A DNA stretch of 64,000 bases from Spirochaetota bacterium (GTDB lineage Bacteria; Spirochaetota; UBA4802; UBA5550), in contig JALOTL010000003.1 in assembly GCA_025457915.1 (NCBI GenBank), positions 62,001 to 126,000 of the forward strand, read 5' to 3'. The notes under the pieces are model-generated. The model made no database searches. It saw only the letters and a list, made by a program, of their open reading frames with translations, and had not been told where the DNA came from. Positions 44,578 through 53,310 of the stretch are shown one piece after another. The position numbers and the translations under genes are program-made. Each line of letters opens with the position of its first letter. The stretch's first letter is position 1.

Positions 44578-45087
44578 GTGATAAAAAATCAAGAAATTTA
44601 TAAGTCCATGAAAGCCGTTTCTGCCATAATCATAAAAACCGCATGGATCGCCCTGGTCGCGTTTTACGCGTCCGGCTGTTTCGACGACGCGAAGACCGTT
44701 ATTCCAACCGAGATACTGGTCCCCAACACCTCCGGAAGCGCCGGAACGCTGAATCTTACGGTAGAGGACGCGGACCCTGTCACTCCCGCAATTCCCAGGG
44801 ACACGGACATCGTGGTTATTTTTAACAAGGACATCAACCAGGTTGCTGCGACCGTCGCGGCCAATATCGTACTCAGGAGAACAACCGCACCGGCGGCCAC
44901 GGTACCCATAGCCGCGGGCAATGTTTTTTTCGACATGGGCCCCAAGACCATAAGGCTGAGCGGGTTCGGACCGCTCGATATAAGTTTTATCGATTACCAG
45001 GTGACCGTGAATACCGGCATAACGGCCGTTGACGGAAGCGTCATGGCCGCGGCGTTCGTTTTTACATTCCAGACCGATAATTTCTGA
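44578..45087 (+). CDS. Predicted lipoprotein with Ig-like (Big_5/SbsA type) domain
   Basis: The 169-residue protein has a signal with the lipobox YASGC at about residue 34, then a short linker and one Ig-like domain of the SbsA type (VEDADPVTPAIPRDTDIVVIF, then KDINQ, ending FVFTFQTDNF). Such domains stand on cell-surface proteins. The start used is GTG 44578; an ATG at 44608 is a reasonable alternative because it gives a normal-length signal peptide. It is divergent from the large secreted protein and may be its partner. Confidence 0.65.
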   Translation: MIKNQEIYKSMKAVSAIIIKTAWIALVAFYASGCFDDAKTVIPTEILVPNTSGSAGTLNLTVEDADPVTPAIPRDTDIVVIFNKDINQVAATVAANIVLRRTTAPAATVPIAAGNVFFDMGPKTIRLSGFGPLDISFIDYQVTVNTGITAVDGSVMAAAFVFTFQTDNF

Positions 45088-45589
45088 ACGCCCTGCGCAG
45101 ACCGCCTCTCCGCGTTCGAAGCGAGCTCACCCTGCTTTTTATGCCGTCGAAATAGTCCTGGAGGGCCGCGATTTTATCGGCTAGGGACACGATCATTCCC
45201 TCGGGATACCTTGGCGGCACCGGGGTAAGGGGCCACATGTGCCGCAGGATCGCGTTTCTCTCCCTTTTTGTAAGATTGAATATGGATTCCGCATTGTTCA
45301 GCGATATCCTGGGGTGCCTGAAGATGTGCATGCCTTTTTTTCTGCCTTTCAGGTCGTAGAGATAGAGGTCGTGCAGAAGCGCCGATCTGGCGGCCGCTAT
45401 GAAATCGAGCCTCAGTCTTCTTGCCATCCTGTAGGCCCTTTCAGCGGTCCTGATTGAATGAGACAGGCAGTCCGTTCTGCCGTGGTGATTCAATTCGCCC
45501 ATGGATCTGATGGATTCGTGGCGGAGCACCTCTCTCAGTTCAGGATGGCTCCACAGGTCCGGGCGCCTTGTTTTTAATCTGTCTTTCAT
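45062..45589 (-). CDS. HD-domain phosphohydrolase
   Basis: The 175-residue protein has the HD metal pattern: His in LSHSIRTAERAYRMA, HD in ALLHDLYLYD and a further His in MHIFRHPRISLNNA, with a late Asp in LADKIAAL. The N- and C-terminal parts are Arg-rich. It probably hydrolyses a phosphate ester or nucleotide; the substrate is unknown. Its last codons overlap those of the convergent lipoprotein gene by 26 bases. Confidence 0.8.
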   Translation of the reverse strand: MKDRLKTRRPDLWSHPELREVLRHESIRSMGELNHHGRTDCLSHSIRTAERAYRMARRLRLDFIAAARSALLHDLYLYDLKGRKKGMHIFRHPRISLNNAESIFNLTKRERNAILRHMWPLTPVPPRYPEGMIVSLADKIAALQDYFDGIKSRVSSLRTRRGGLRRAFRNYRSGM

Positions 45590-45889
45590 ATCCTTGATCT
45601 ATATGTCAAAATTGTCGTACACCGGTTACTTTAATATTTGCATCTTTAATAAATTTAATTTTTTATTATAAAACCACTGAATAAACCTGATTTATACAAT
45701 GAATGAGGCCATAAGCATCCTGATTTGATTATTTAAGGTTTCCTTTTTTTTAAAATTTAATATTTTAAAGAAAGTGTCAATATTACGGGGCACGGAAGTA
45801 AGGCAACAACAATTTTATTCAGTGTTGTTATTGACACCCGTCGTCCCCGTCTCCATATTTACTGAAGTGTATTTAATAAGGAAAGAAAC
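45590..45889. other. Gene-free region upstream of the menaquinone genes
   Basis: This 300-base AT-rich region holds the ubiX promoter (45831-45859). ATTATAAAACCACT at 45665-45678 is an exact match to part of the repeat at 18555-18601. AACAACA/TGTTGTT (45805-45811 and 45823-45829) is an inverted repeat that abuts the -35 box and could be an operator. Confidence 0.45.
45831..45859 (+). promoter_or_regulatory. Probable promoter of ubiX-mqnE-mqnA
   Basis: TTGACA (45831-45836) and CATATT (45854-45859) stand 17 bases apart, about 30 bases before the ubiX ATG. AAGGAAAG gives the ribosome site. Confidence 0.6.
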
Positions 45890-46501
45890 ATGTATATAGT
45901 AGGAATCACCGGGGCCAGCGGATCGATCATCGGGATCAGGCTCATAGAGGAGCTGCTTAAGACCGGCGAAAGGGTCGGCGGGATAATATCCGATGCCGGC
46001 CTGAGTACCATGAACTATGAACTGTATGGCAGTGGGGAAAAAACGGGTTCGATAGCCGATTGCCTCGCGATGAGAGGGACCGGGCCTGCGCCAGGTAGGT
46101 TCGAGGAATATTCGAACAGGGATTTTTTTGCTCCGCCGGCGAGCGGTACATCTGTAATCAGGGGGGTCATAATAGCCCCGGCATCCATGAAGACCCTTTC
46201 ATCAGTGGCGAACGGATATTCGGACAGCCTGATTTCCAGGGCGGCGGATGTCTGCCTGAAGGAGGGGAGGCGATGCATACTCGTGGCCAGGGAGACGCCG
46301 CTGAGCCTCATCCACATAGAAAACATGCGGAGGGCTAAAATGGCGGGCGCGGACATACTGCCGCCCGTTCCGGCCTTCTACACGCACCCGAAAAGCGTGG
46401 ACGACATCGTTAATTTTACAGTGGGGAAAATCCTTTCCCTTCTCGGCTTCGAGCATGAACTGTACCGGAAATGGGATGAAAGGGAGGGCCGGGATGATTG
46501 A
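45890..46501 (+). CDS. ubiX: UbiX-family flavin prenyltransferase
   Basis: The 203-residue flavoprotein has VGITGASGSIIGIRL, the PASMKTLSSVANGYSDSLISRAADV core and RETPLSLIHIENM. It makes prenylated FMN from FMN and dimethylallyl phosphate, the cofactor of UbiD-type decarboxylases. Because it overlaps mqnE (8 bases), it most likely serves the decarboxylation step of the futalosine menaquinone pathway, where a UbiX/UbiD-type pair is used. The UbiD partner is not in the window. Confidence 0.9.
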   Translation: MYIVGITGASGSIIGIRLIEELLKTGERVGGIISDAGLSTMNYELYGSGEKTGSIADCLAMRGTGPAPGRFEEYSNRDFFAPPASGTSVIRGVIIAPASMKTLSSVANGYSDSLISRAADVCLKEGRRCILVARETPLSLIHIENMRRAKMAGADILPPVPAFYTHPKSVDDIVNFTVGKILSLLGFEHELYRKWDEREGRDD

Positions 46502-47594
46502 CAGGTCCCTGATTGCCGATCCGGCTCTCAATTTCATAGCGGATCTTGTGGAGGCTGGCGAACCGGTCGGGCGGGATTCCGCTGGGAAACTTTTTTCCAC
46601 CATGGATATAATAGGTCTCGGCGCAATTGCCAACCATGCCAGGGAATCCATCAACGGGAACAGGGCATTCTACGGGGTCAACATCAACCTCAACTACACC
46701 AACATCTGCACCCTCCGCTGTCCCCTGTGCGCCTTTTCGCGCGACGCCTGCGACTCCGACGCATATACCTACACCCTTGACGAAATCGAGCGGAGGGTCC
46801 GGGAGGCCTCCGGGTCCGGGATCGACGAGGTCCACATAGTCGGGGGCCTTAATCCGGACCTGAAGCTGGAATACTTCGAGGAGATGATAGGAAGGATAAA
46901 GGGAGTGGACCCGGATATATTCGTGGTGGCCTTTACCGCCGCGGAGTATGATTTTTTTTCGAAGGTAAACGGGATCCCTATCGAGGAGGTCTTTAGCAGG
47001 CTCATCGACGCAGGCGTCGGCGCGCTCCCCGGAGGCGGGGCGGAGATTTTCGCGCCGGACAAGAGGAGACTGATAGCACCGGACAAGATTTCAGGTGATA
47101 GATGGCTCGAGGTAATGAGGACCGCGCATTCGCTAGGCCTGAAGACCAACGCCACGCTTCTCTACAACCACGTCGAGGAGACGGAAGATATAATCGACCA
47201 CATAATCAGGCTGAGGAGCCTCCAGGATGAAACCGGCGGCTTCAAGTCATTCGTCCCCCTGCCGTTCCACGAGGAAAACACGCGCGTTAAACCGGCGCGC
47301 GGGCCGAGGGCCGGTTTCGACGACATAAGGCTTTTCGCCTCGGCCAGGATACTTCTTAATAATATCCCCCATATAAAGGCCCTCTGGATGTATCTCGGGG
47401 AGAAGATGGCCGAGGTGCTTCTGAGGTTCGGGGTGGACGATATAGGCGCTACCTATGCGAATGAAAAGGTCGTTCACTCAGCCGGCGCGTCGACCCCGGA
47501 CTACGGGACCGAGGAATTTCTTCTCAGGCTTATAAAAAATGCTGGAAGGGACCCGGTAAGGACGGCTGCGGATTACGGAGGAAAACGCGGATGA
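46494..47594 (+). CDS. mqnE: Aminofutalosine synthase (radical SAM)
   Basis: The 366-residue radical SAM protein has the cluster motif CTLRCPLC (C-x3-C-x2-C), HIVGGLNPDLKLEYFEEM, GALPGGGAEIF and LYNHVEETEDIIDHI. It joins the chorismate-derived enolpyruvyl-benzoate with SAM to form 6-amino-6-deoxyfutalosine. The ATG at 46494 has GGGAGG 6-7 bases ahead and overlaps the ubiX stop (ATGATTGA). It overlaps mqnA by 4 bases. Confidence 0.93.
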   Translation: MIDRSLIADPALNFIADLVEAGEPVGRDSAGKLFSTMDIIGLGAIANHARESINGNRAFYGVNINLNYTNICTLRCPLCAFSRDACDSDAYTYTLDEIERRVREASGSGIDEVHIVGGLNPDLKLEYFEEMIGRIKGVDPDIFVVAFTAAEYDFFSKVNGIPIEEVFSRLIDAGVGALPGGGAEIFAPDKRRLIAPDKISGDRWLEVMRTAHSLGLKTNATLLYNHVEETEDIIDHIIRLRSLQDETGGFKSFVPLPFHEENTRVKPARGPRAGFDDIRLFASARILLNNIPHIKALWMYLGEKMAEVLLRFGVDDIGATYANEKVVHSAGASTPDYGTEEFLLRLIKNAGRDPVRTAADYGGKRG

Positions 47595-48397
47595 AAATCG
47601 GATATATCAATTACCTTAACTGCTATCCGTTCTACCACCATATGTTCAAAAAGGAGCCGCTTGAAGGAATCGACGTTGTTCCGGCATACCCGGAGGATCT
47701 GAACAGGATGATGGCCAGCGGTGAACTTTCCGTGAGCCCCATATCTTCGGCCGCCTATCCGGGAATGCGCGACCGCGTCCTCATGCTTCCCGGATTCTGC
47801 CTGAGCTCCATCGGATACGTCAGGTCTGTGATACTCGCATCGAGGGTCCCGATCGAGGACCTGGATGGAAGGACCGTGGGTCTCACCACCGCGTCCAGGA
47901 CGTCCGTTACGCTTGTCAGGATCCTTCTCGAGAAATATTACGGGCTGAGGCCGGAATACGTGCCGGTGAAGCCGGTTCCGGACATGGAAGCCGTGGATGC
48001 GGCCGTCGTTATCGGCAACGAGGCAATGCTTGAAGGAACCGTTCCGGTCGAATATATTTACGATGTCGGAGACCTCTGGCTGAGAAAAACCGGGCACCCC
48101 GTGGTCTTCGCGGTTTTCGCGGTCAGGGATGAAGCCGCTTTAAATGAAAGGGATTCCGTGGAAAGGGTGATCAGGTCCTATACGAGTTCGCTGGCCGAAC
48201 TCAGGGACAATGAGGACGCTGTTGTGTCCAGTGCGTCGGGGATGTATCCGGATATCAAGTACGACATCGCGAGATATTACAGGCTGCTGAAATTCGAGTT
48301 TTCCGACGATCTCAAGAAGGCCCTGATGTTTTTCTTCGAGTCCGCCGCAGATGCGGGGCTTCTTGAAAGGGTCAATTCAATAAATTTTTATCAATAA
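47591..48397 (+). CDS. mqnA: Chorismate dehydratase
   Basis: The 268-residue periplasmic-binding-protein-like enzyme has KIGYINYLNCYPFYHH, the SVSPISSAAYPG loop, LTTASRTSVTLVRILL, VIGNEAML, YDVGDLW and GHPVVFAVFAVR. These distinguish MqnA from MqnD. It dehydrates chorismate to 3-enolpyruvyl-benzoate, the first futalosine step. It is the third gene of the ubiX-mqnE-mqnA unit. Confidence 0.92.
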   Translation: MKIGYINYLNCYPFYHHMFKKEPLEGIDVVPAYPEDLNRMMASGELSVSPISSAAYPGMRDRVLMLPGFCLSSIGYVRSVILASRVPIEDLDGRTVGLTTASRTSVTLVRILLEKYYGLRPEYVPVKPVPDMEAVDAAVVIGNEAMLEGTVPVEYIYDVGDLWLRKTGHPVVFAVFAVRDEAALNERDSVERVIRSYTSSLAELRDNEDAVVSSASGMYPDIKYDIARYYRLLKFEFSDDLKKALMFFFESAADAGLLERVNSINFYQ

Positions 48398-48451
48398 GCC
48401 TGTCCGGACCCTCCTTCATATGCAGGGTGTTCCAGGCTTCAATTCGCTGAT

Positions 48452-48797
48452 TCATTTTTTCCGCCGAAATTGATTATACGGAACGCCGAAATCGTTATTC
48501 CGTAATAAATATCCCTGCGTGGTTTTAAAACCCCTGCTCATTGCAAAAAGATTGGTAAGACTTATAAGCTCGTTGATTTTTATTGAAAGGGCCGGTCCCC
48601 ACATCAGGGAGGGACTTGTCTTAAAACTTCTCCTGAGGGTAAGTGGAAAATCAACACCGTCTGTTTTAGGCTGTTTTTTTTTCAAACCACGGCATCCACC
48701 ACGTGTACCACCCGACAGGACCGCTGCCGACGGTTAATGAGTATGTGTTAGGAAGATAAAGAAAAATGAAAATAAATGTCATGAAAAGCTTTTTCAT
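48452..48797 (-). pseudogene. Frameshifted small outer-membrane/exported protein gene
   Basis: On the minus strand an ATG at 48797 opens a signal peptide (MKKLFMTFIFIFLYLPNTYS) and the start of a mature region rich in Trp (GPVGWYTWWMPWF). After Phe-Glu-Lys the frame meets a run of nine A (about 48673-48681 on the plus strand, as T) and stops two codons later. A neighbouring frame continues from the same run for about 75 residues (QPKTDGVDFPLTLRRSF to NQFRRKK) and stops at 48452. Removing one A would join both parts into a protein of about 114 residues. It looks like the N-terminal part of an outer-membrane protein. A sequencing error or phase variation are alternatives to decay. Confidence 0.6.
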
Positions 48798-48989
48798 CGT
48801 ATGATTTCATGCGCTATATAAGAGTAATGCAGAAAATTTGTCTCGCGAAAAATTATACGGTAAATAGCCATAATCATATTTTTTCCTGTTTATATTAAAT
48901 TATTAATTATGTTGAACCGGACAAATGATTTTTGTTTGTAATTATAATATCATTGACATCATTAAATCGATATTTTTTTTAATCAACAT

Positions 48990-50069
48990 ATGGATGCCGT
49001 CATGCAAAAAAGCGCGCTTCGGGATAAAATTTTTTCCGGTTCAAGGATCAGCCGGTCCGAGGCAGTCGGTCTGTTTTCCTGGGACATTCTCGATCTCGGG
49101 GCCGCGGCCGATGCAAGGCGGAGGATCGTACATCCCGAAGACACGGTAGGCTTCATACTGGACAGGATCGTAAATTACTCGAATATCTGCGAAGCACAGT
49201 GCGGCTTCTGCGCCTACCATGCAAGGGCTGGATTCGTGGAGCCATACGAGCTCGGGATTGACGGGATACTCGGAAAGATCGACGAGCTGGCAAGGATGGG
49301 GGGCACGCAGGTGATGCTCCAGGGCGGACTGCACCCGGAGCGCGGCCTCGAACACTACGAGGCCATGGCAGCGGCCGTGAAGGAAAGGTTCCCGGACATC
49401 GTTCTGCATTCTTTCTCGCCTGCAGAGATCATTCACATGTCGCGGAAGAGCGGCGTAGGGCTGAACGAATGCGTGGCAAGACTTAAGTCCGCGGGCGTTG
49501 AGTCGGTTCCCGGTGCATCAGATATTCTTGTCGACAGGATTCGGAAAATCGTCAGTCCGAATAAAATAAGCAGGGACGAGTGGAAGAGTGTGATGCTTGC
49601 TCTCGCGGAAAACGGAATGAAGTCCAGCGCCACCATGACATACGGGATGGGGGAGAGTATTGAGGAAAAGGCGGAGCATCTTGATTTCGTAAGGAGCGTC
49701 CAGGACGAAACTGGCATAATCCGCGCTTTCATCCCATGGTCATTTTCGCCAGGGAACACAGGGTTTGAAGGTATGGTCCCCGCCGGCGGGATTGAATTCC
49801 TGAAGGTAGTTGCAATCGCCAGGATATACCTCGACAACATAAAATTTATACAGGCGGGCTGGCTCACCGAAGGGCTCGGGCTGGCCCAGATAGCGCTTTC
49901 ATTCGGCGCAAACGACATGGGGGGCGTACTGACCGAGGAGCTTGTGGTAAAGGCAACCGGGGTGGAAAGAATCGCGGGTATGGATGATTTCATAGGCCTT
50001 ATCCGCGCCGCGGGCAGGGTCCCGGTGCAGAGGGACTCGGATTACAGGACCATAAGGACATTCCGGTGA
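48990..50069 (+). CDS. mqnC: Cyclic dehypoxanthinyl futalosine synthase (radical SAM)
   Basis: The 359-residue protein has CEAQCGFCAY (C-x3-C-x2-C), MLQGGLHPERGLEHYE, HSFSPAEI, the GVESVPGASDILVDRIR loop and MTYGMGESIEEKAEHL. It cyclises dehypoxanthinyl futalosine in the menaquinone pathway. No good ribosome site precedes ATG 48990; the ATG four codons in (48999-49004 region) is possible. It overlaps menG by 4 bases. Confidence 0.93.
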   Translation: MDAVMQKSALRDKIFSGSRISRSEAVGLFSWDILDLGAAADARRRIVHPEDTVGFILDRIVNYSNICEAQCGFCAYHARAGFVEPYELGIDGILGKIDELARMGGTQVMLQGGLHPERGLEHYEAMAAAVKERFPDIVLHSFSPAEIIHMSRKSGVGLNECVARLKSAGVESVPGASDILVDRIRKIVSPNKISRDEWKSVMLALAENGMKSSATMTYGMGESIEEKAEHLDFVRSVQDETGIIRAFIPWSFSPGNTGFEGMVPAGGIEFLKVVAIARIYLDNIKFIQAGWLTEGLGLAQIALSFGANDMGGVLTEELVVKATGVERIAGMDDFIGLIRAAGRVPVQRDSDYRTIRTFR

Positions 50070-50770
50070 CGGACTTGAAACGGGCCCGGGACATTTCCGA
50101 GCGAAAAAAATACGTGAGGTCGCTTTTCGATTCGATCGTACCCGGGTATGATCTTCTCAACAGGGTTCTCTCGTTCGGAATCGACACCGGCTGGAGGAAG
50201 AAGCTGTTAGGATTGATGGGCGAAGCAGGCGGTGCGGCCGTGCTGGATGCCTGTTCCGGGACTGGCGACCTCGGCCGGATGATGCGGGAAAAAGGCTTCA
50301 GCGTGGTGTCGCTGGATTTTTCATTGCCGATGCTTGCCGCGGGAAAGGGACGGGGCTGGATCGAGAGACCGGTATGCGCGGACGCCTCACGCCTTCCGTT
50401 CAGGAATTCGTCCTTCGCCTTCATAACCATTGCTTTCGGGATAAGGAACATACCGGACAGGGAGAACTTCATATCGGACTGCCTGATGGCCCTCGCTCCG
50501 GGCGGCAGGCTGCTCATACTCGAGCTGACAAGGCCCCGGAGCGGGATCACGGCCGCGCTTCACGGCTTTTACCTGGGGAGGATCCTGCCGTTCATCGGGG
50601 GAGCGCTTTCGGGCAGGATGCACGCGTACAGATATCTGTCGGACACAATAAGGGAATTCGCGGATCCGGTCACCTTGAGGAAAGAGATCCTTGCCGGCGG
50701 TTTTTCATCCGTGCGTGTAACCGGGCTCACGTTCGGGTCCGCGACTATTTTCGACTGCGCCAGGCCGTAA
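50066..50770 (+). CDS. menG: Demethylmenaquinone methyltransferase
   Basis: The 234-residue SAM methyltransferase of the UbiE/MenG family has LLNRVLSFGIDTGWRKKL, the SAM loop LDACSGTGDLG, IAFGIRNIPDR and the late PGGRLLILELTRP. With no ubiquinone genes around and futalosine genes beside it, its substrate is most likely demethylmenaquinone. The start is GTG within GTGA that overlaps the mqnC stop. Confidence 0.9.
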   Translation: MTDLKRARDISERKKYVRSLFDSIVPGYDLLNRVLSFGIDTGWRKKLLGLMGEAGGAAVLDACSGTGDLGRMMREKGFSVVSLDFSLPMLAAGKGRGWIERPVCADASRLPFRNSSFAFITIAFGIRNIPDRENFISDCLMALAPGGRLLILELTRPRSGITAALHGFYLGRILPFIGGALSGRMHAYRYLSDTIREFADPVTLRKEILAGGFSSVRVTGLTFGSATIFDCARP

Positions 50771-50824
50771 CGGTGGCCGCGCGTCAACGTCAGGATATAT
50801 ATTTGACAGGGAGGAATCGCCGTT

Positions 50825-51508
50825 ATGCATCTGGCCGTTTCATGGAGCGGAGGGAAGGACAGTATGCTTGCGTGTCATGATGCGATCAGGGCGGGCCATG
50901 ATGTAACCTGCCTGCTGAACCTGATATCCAAAGGGAGTCTCCGCTGCTGTTTTCACGGACTGGATAACGGACTGATCAGAGACCAGGCCGGCGCGGTCGG
51001 GATCCCTCTCCTCCTGAAAGAAATGAGCGAGGGCATGAATGATTATGAAAGGGAATTCAAAGAGGTCCTTTCCGGCCTGAAGGACACGGGCATAGATGGC
51101 GTTGTTTTCGGGGATATATATCTCGACGAACACAGGGAATGGGTGGAGCGTGTCTGCGGCGATGCCGGTCTTGCCGCGCTGGAGCCACTGTGGGGAATGG
51201 AAGCCGGGAAGACGGTCGGGGAATTCATAGCAAGGGGATTCAAGGCCGTGGTCGTAAGCTGCAGGGAGGAACTCGGTGAGGATTTTGTCGGCAGGACAGT
51301 GGACGGGGAGATGATTGAGGAATTAAAGGCAAAAAATATCTGCCCCTGCGGTGAAAACGGCGAATACCATACCCTTGTCGTCGACGGCCCGATTTTTAAA
51401 CGGCGGATAGACATTCTGGAAGTGCGCAGTGAGCTGAGGGACGGTTTCTGGAGGCACTGGTTCCTGGATATTAAAAGTTACGGGATGCGGGATAAAAATG
51501 GTTTTTGA
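50825..51508 (+). CDS. Dph6-like ATP-pyrophosphatase (adenine nucleotide alpha-hydrolase)
   Basis: The 227-residue protein begins VSWSGGKDSMLACHDA, the PP-loop for ATP binding, and has CGENGEYHTLVVDGP near the end, the family hallmark. The eukaryotic/archaeal homologues amidate diphthine; in bacteria, which lack diphthamide, the substrate is unknown. GGGAGG lies 8 bases ahead of the ATG. It follows menG after 54 bases. Confidence 0.85.
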   Translation: MHLAVSWSGGKDSMLACHDAIRAGHDVTCLLNLISKGSLRCCFHGLDNGLIRDQAGAVGIPLLLKEMSEGMNDYEREFKEVLSGLKDTGIDGVVFGDIYLDEHREWVERVCGDAGLAALEPLWGMEAGKTVGEFIARGFKAVVVSCREELGEDFVGRTVDGEMIEELKAKNICPCGENGEYHTLVVDGPIFKRRIDILEVRSELRDGFWRHWFLDIKSYGMRDKNGF

Positions 51509-51810
51509 TTCAGTATGCGTGATGTTGAGCCTCCGGAATCATGATGAAACACACTGTTTCAATATTTCAGGGATGAATTTTATATAAAATATTAATTATA
51601 AGAAAATATATATACTGACTATTAAACCATATTTAAAATATTTTTATTTTTGTTAATAATAAGCTTGTAAAAACCGGAAAAAATGTAAATTTTGCTTTTA
51701 TTTTAAAAACAAATGGATCAGTTACATTAACATTCCCCGCATCATCGCATAGCAATTCCTGATTCAAAGCCAGAATTTGTTTTTTATCATTCAATTTTTA
51801 GGAGACAGCC
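51509..51810. other. Very AT-rich gene-free region
   Basis: This stretch of about 300 bases lies upstream of a radical SAM gene, with long A/T runs near 51585-51665. No open frame, hairpin with a GC stem or consensus promoter is evident. AGGAG at its end (51800) is the ribosome site of the next gene. Confidence 0.4.
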
Positions 51811-53124
51811 ATGACTAAAATCGCAATGGTTTACCCTGCGAAAGACACGATTCATACCGGGGAGATACTTCTGTACTGCCCGCTTGCTCTGGGCTACCTT
51901 GCCACCCATACCCCTGACGAATATAAGATAACGTTATATGATGAATATGCCGGGGACGTGTTCGATGCCGATAACGTCGACGCCGACATAGTCGCGGTGG
52001 CCGCCATTACGCCGAGCATCACCCGGTCTTACGAGATAGGAAAAAAACTCAAAAAAAGGAAGATTAAATCCATCATAGGCGGCGCCCATGTCACCGCTCT
52101 CCCGGACGAGGCGCTGCAGTATTACGACAGCGTCTGCATCGGCGAGGGCGAGGGCCCGTGGAGGGAGTTCCTGGCCGATGTGGAACACGGCAGGAAAAAG
52201 GACAAATACTTCGGCCCGATGAACGTGTCGCTCCACAACCTTGGAATTCCGCGCAGGGACATGTGCCATGAAAACTACCAGTTTCCATCGGTGCTGACTT
52301 CCCGAGGATGCCCCTACAGCTGTTCATTCTGCTATCTGACCGTGTTCGATTCCAGGAGCTACCGGATGATACCCCACGAAACAATACTTGCTGATTTTGA
52401 CGCCGTAAAGGACAGCTACGCTGTCATTCTGGTGGATGAAAATTTCATCGGCTATTCGGAAAAGGACAGGGAGGACAGAAAGATCCTCCTCGAGAAAATG
52501 ATAAAACGCCGCTACAAGTTCATGTGGGGATGCCAGACGACCACGACCATAGCGCAGGACCAGGAACTCATGAGGCTTATGTACATGGCAGGCTGCCGCG
52601 CCGTCTTCGTAGGTTTCGAGGCCGTGGACGAGGAAAGCCTGAAATTCGTCCGCAAAAACCACAACGTCGGCCTTGATTACAAGGACCTCGTAAAAAAGCT
52701 TCATTCAAACAACATCGCTGTCATAGCCTCAACGATCATAGGACTTGACTCCCACGACAGGTATTATCCTGCAAAACTCATCAAGGCCCTCAAGGATGCG
52801 AAGGTGGATTATCCCCGCGTTTTCTTCGCGACCGCCTGGCCCGGGACGCCGTTCTTCAAGGACCTCGAAAAAGAGGGCAGGATCAGCCGCAACTGGGACG
52901 AGGTCAGGAAAGACATGCCCTCCATCAAGTTTAAGAATTTCACGAAGGAGGAGGCGATTACCGCCCGACAGGAGGTTCTGGACGCCTTCTTCAAACCGAG
53001 ATTTATAATAAAAATGCTGCTTCGTTGGATATTCAAGGACCGCTCGCTAATAAAGCTGTATCTGAACATGATGAAGAGCTACAAGGAACGCGACCGGAAG
53101 AAAAAAATCAACATGGCCGCATGA
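51811..53124 (+). CDS. B12-binding radical SAM protein
   Basis: The 437-residue protein has a cobalamin-binding domain (about 1-130), then CPYSCSFC at about 171-178 for the [4Fe-4S] cluster, and DENFIGYSEKDRED and FVGFEAVDEESL typical of the class. The C-terminal about 80 residues are basic and may contact a membrane. It resembles the protein at 39263-40840 in layout but is shorter. The substrate is unknown; lipid, hopanoid or peptide modification are possible for the family. AGGAGACAGCC precedes the ATG. Confidence 0.85.
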   Translation: MTKIAMVYPAKDTIHTGEILLYCPLALGYLATHTPDEYKITLYDEYAGDVFDADNVDADIVAVAAITPSITRSYEIGKKLKKRKIKSIIGGAHVTALPDEALQYYDSVCIGEGEGPWREFLADVEHGRKKDKYFGPMNVSLHNLGIPRRDMCHENYQFPSVLTSRGCPYSCSFCYLTVFDSRSYRMIPHETILADFDAVKDSYAVILVDENFIGYSEKDREDRKILLEKMIKRRYKFMWGCQTTTTIAQDQELMRLMYMAGCRAVFVGFEAVDEESLKFVRKNHNVGLDYKDLVKKLHSNNIAVIASTIIGLDSHDRYYPAKLIKALKDAKVDYPRVFFATAWPGTPFFKDLEKEGRISRNWDEVRKDMPSIKFKNFTKEEAITARQEVLDAFFKPRFIIKMLLRWIFKDRSLIKLYLNMMKSYKERDRKKKINMAA

Positions 53125-53136
53125 AACCTGTCCTGC

Positions 53137-53174
53137 CCGGACGGACCAGGGTAAATGAAAACCGGGCCGTCCGG
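53137..53174. repeat. GC-rich inverted repeat after the radical SAM gene
   Basis: CCGGACGG (53137-53144) and CCGTCCGG (53167-53174) pair perfectly with a 22-base loop, 13 bases after the radical SAM stop. There is no T-run after it, so it may be a transcript-end hairpin or a pausing site, but not a classical terminator. Confidence 0.4.
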
Positions 53175-53310
53175 AGTCCATATACGGCGCATTGACGGCC
53201 GGCATAATTCCATTTTATCTGGATTCTTCAGCGCTTACCGCCGCCAAATATTGCTTGCCCCGGCCGCCTTATTATGGTATGGAACATCCATTAATCGACC
53301 GGAGAGCCAG

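Noticed and set aside
53155-53310. N-terminal extension of polA by 52 residues.
   Set aside because: The extension has no similarity to the family, while ATG 53311 has a well-placed GGAGAG and yields the canonical start.
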